Shown: positions 63,407-64,000 of the stretch, in pieces
Numbering within the stretch: the stretch's first letter is position 1
Layout of the letters: every line of letters starts with the position of its first letter
Assembly: GCF_037975245.1 (NCBI RefSeq)
Contig: NC_092572.1
Coordinates: 10,232,769 to 10,296,768 of the forward strand
Direction of reading: 5' to 3'
DNA from: Apostichopus japonicus
Taxonomy: Eukaryota; Echinodermata; Holothuroidea; Aspidochirotida; Stichopodidae
Length of the DNA stretch: 64,000 nucleotides
The notes under the pieces: model-generated
Databases searched by the model: none
What the model was told of the DNA's origin: nothing
Seen by the model: only the letters and a program-made list of their open reading frames with translations
Position numbers and translations under genes: made by a program

Positions 63407-64000
63407 GCAATCTCTACACATGTAAAAATGTGCAGAAAAACCATCACAACATACTGATTACATGATTTAATAAGTGTTCCGGTCTGGGATATACTGTACT
63501 TTACATTAAATGCTCTTGTGCAACAATATATATGTTATTATCTTAAAATATGGGGAAAAAACAAGTTAATTGTGAAGATACTGAAGATTGACCTGACAAA
63601 GCAGATGTCTTCAAGGTTGGTATGAACTACATTGCTCTTTTACTCAGTGAGCATGCGGTATATAGTTCCAAGAAACAATGTGTATGTTTTAGCTTGCTAT
63701 TGAGATCTAATGATGCTGAAAGGGACCACTTTTGTTTTTTTTTCACCACTTATAGTAGTACTCAATAAATTCCAGTTCTGTGAAATTCCATGAATGATTT
63801 CTTTCAATCCAAAGAAACATGTTCGTTTTAATAATTTCACGTTTCCATTGTCTGATTCATGCGAGTCTTAAAGAAGTACTTGCTTACTTGGAGAAAATTA
63901 AAATGAAGAAAGATTGGAAGACACACAAAAAAGAGACACCCACAAGTTCACACAAAAAGAGAAAGTAATTGGGAGCAATTATAAAGTATGAAGTTTGTTG

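Overview
The window looks like nuclear DNA of an AT-rich marine invertebrate, most likely a deuterostome (an echinoderm such as a sea cucumber would fit). The reasons are short phase-1 exons with GT..AG borders, long AT-rich introns, (TA)n, (TACA)n and (ATT)n microsatellites, immunoglobulin (Ig) exons and metazoan death-fold exons. There are no bacterial features, no CRISPR array, no recognisable tRNA or rRNA and no intact transposase or reverse transcriptase. The species assignment is inference. Most open frames in the window are chance frames or (TA)n artefacts; the real coding content is in small exons.

Two paralogous plus-strand loci dominate. Locus A (about 9.27-25.2 kb, perhaps to 28.4 kb) encodes a signal peptide, three Ig-like domains, one transmembrane helix, a 16-codon exon ending in a stop, then an array of small acidic linker exons and death-fold exons. 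The array reads DD - [linker-DED-like - DD] x3. The long-tail splice model is in frame from end to end (3,339 nt, 1,112 residues), and so is the short-tail model (1,023 nt, 340 residues). Locus B (from 40.87 kb, probably to the window end) repeats the layout with one extra N-terminal Ig domain. Its short form is also in frame (1,344 nt, 447 residues). Its array is less complete: DD, DED-like, DD, a linker, a helical exon, then a decayed DED-like exon at 63.2 kb. A DED followed by a DD is the FADD adaptor architecture, so these look like Ig-superfamily receptors whose cytoplasmic tails carry tandem FADD-like modules. That link is inferred from phase, order and two-locus conservation; no transcript data are available.

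Layout: 1-9.26 kb is mostly non-coding, with a roughly 490-bp tandem duplication (1.07-2.06 kb), a decayed Ig exon (3.26-3.53 kb), a long (TA)n tract and a segment related to sequence upstream of locus B. 9.27-12.3 kb is the locus A ectodomain, membrane segment and short tail; 13.6-15.4 kb is its tandem linker array; 16.5-25.2 kb is its DD/DED array. 27.5-28.5 kb holds a further linker and a duplicated terminal exon. 28.5-40.8 kb is essentially gene-poor and contains a tandem pair of U2-snRNA-headed repeats (33.28-33.69 kb). 40.87-46.2 kb is the locus B ectodomain and short tail; 48.2-51.6 kb its linkers and first DD; 51.6-58.0 kb a gap; 58.0-60.1 kb the second DED-DD module. The last 4 kb contain a TAGGC-rich island and the decayed DED-like exon.

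How the genes could work together (inference): each locus could make a membrane Ig receptor with a silent short tail, or one with a death-fold tail able to nucleate DD/DED assemblies. All cytoplasmic modules begin and end in phase 1, so they can be skipped, duplicated or lost without breaking the frame. This would suit a rapidly evolving recognition or immune receptor family.
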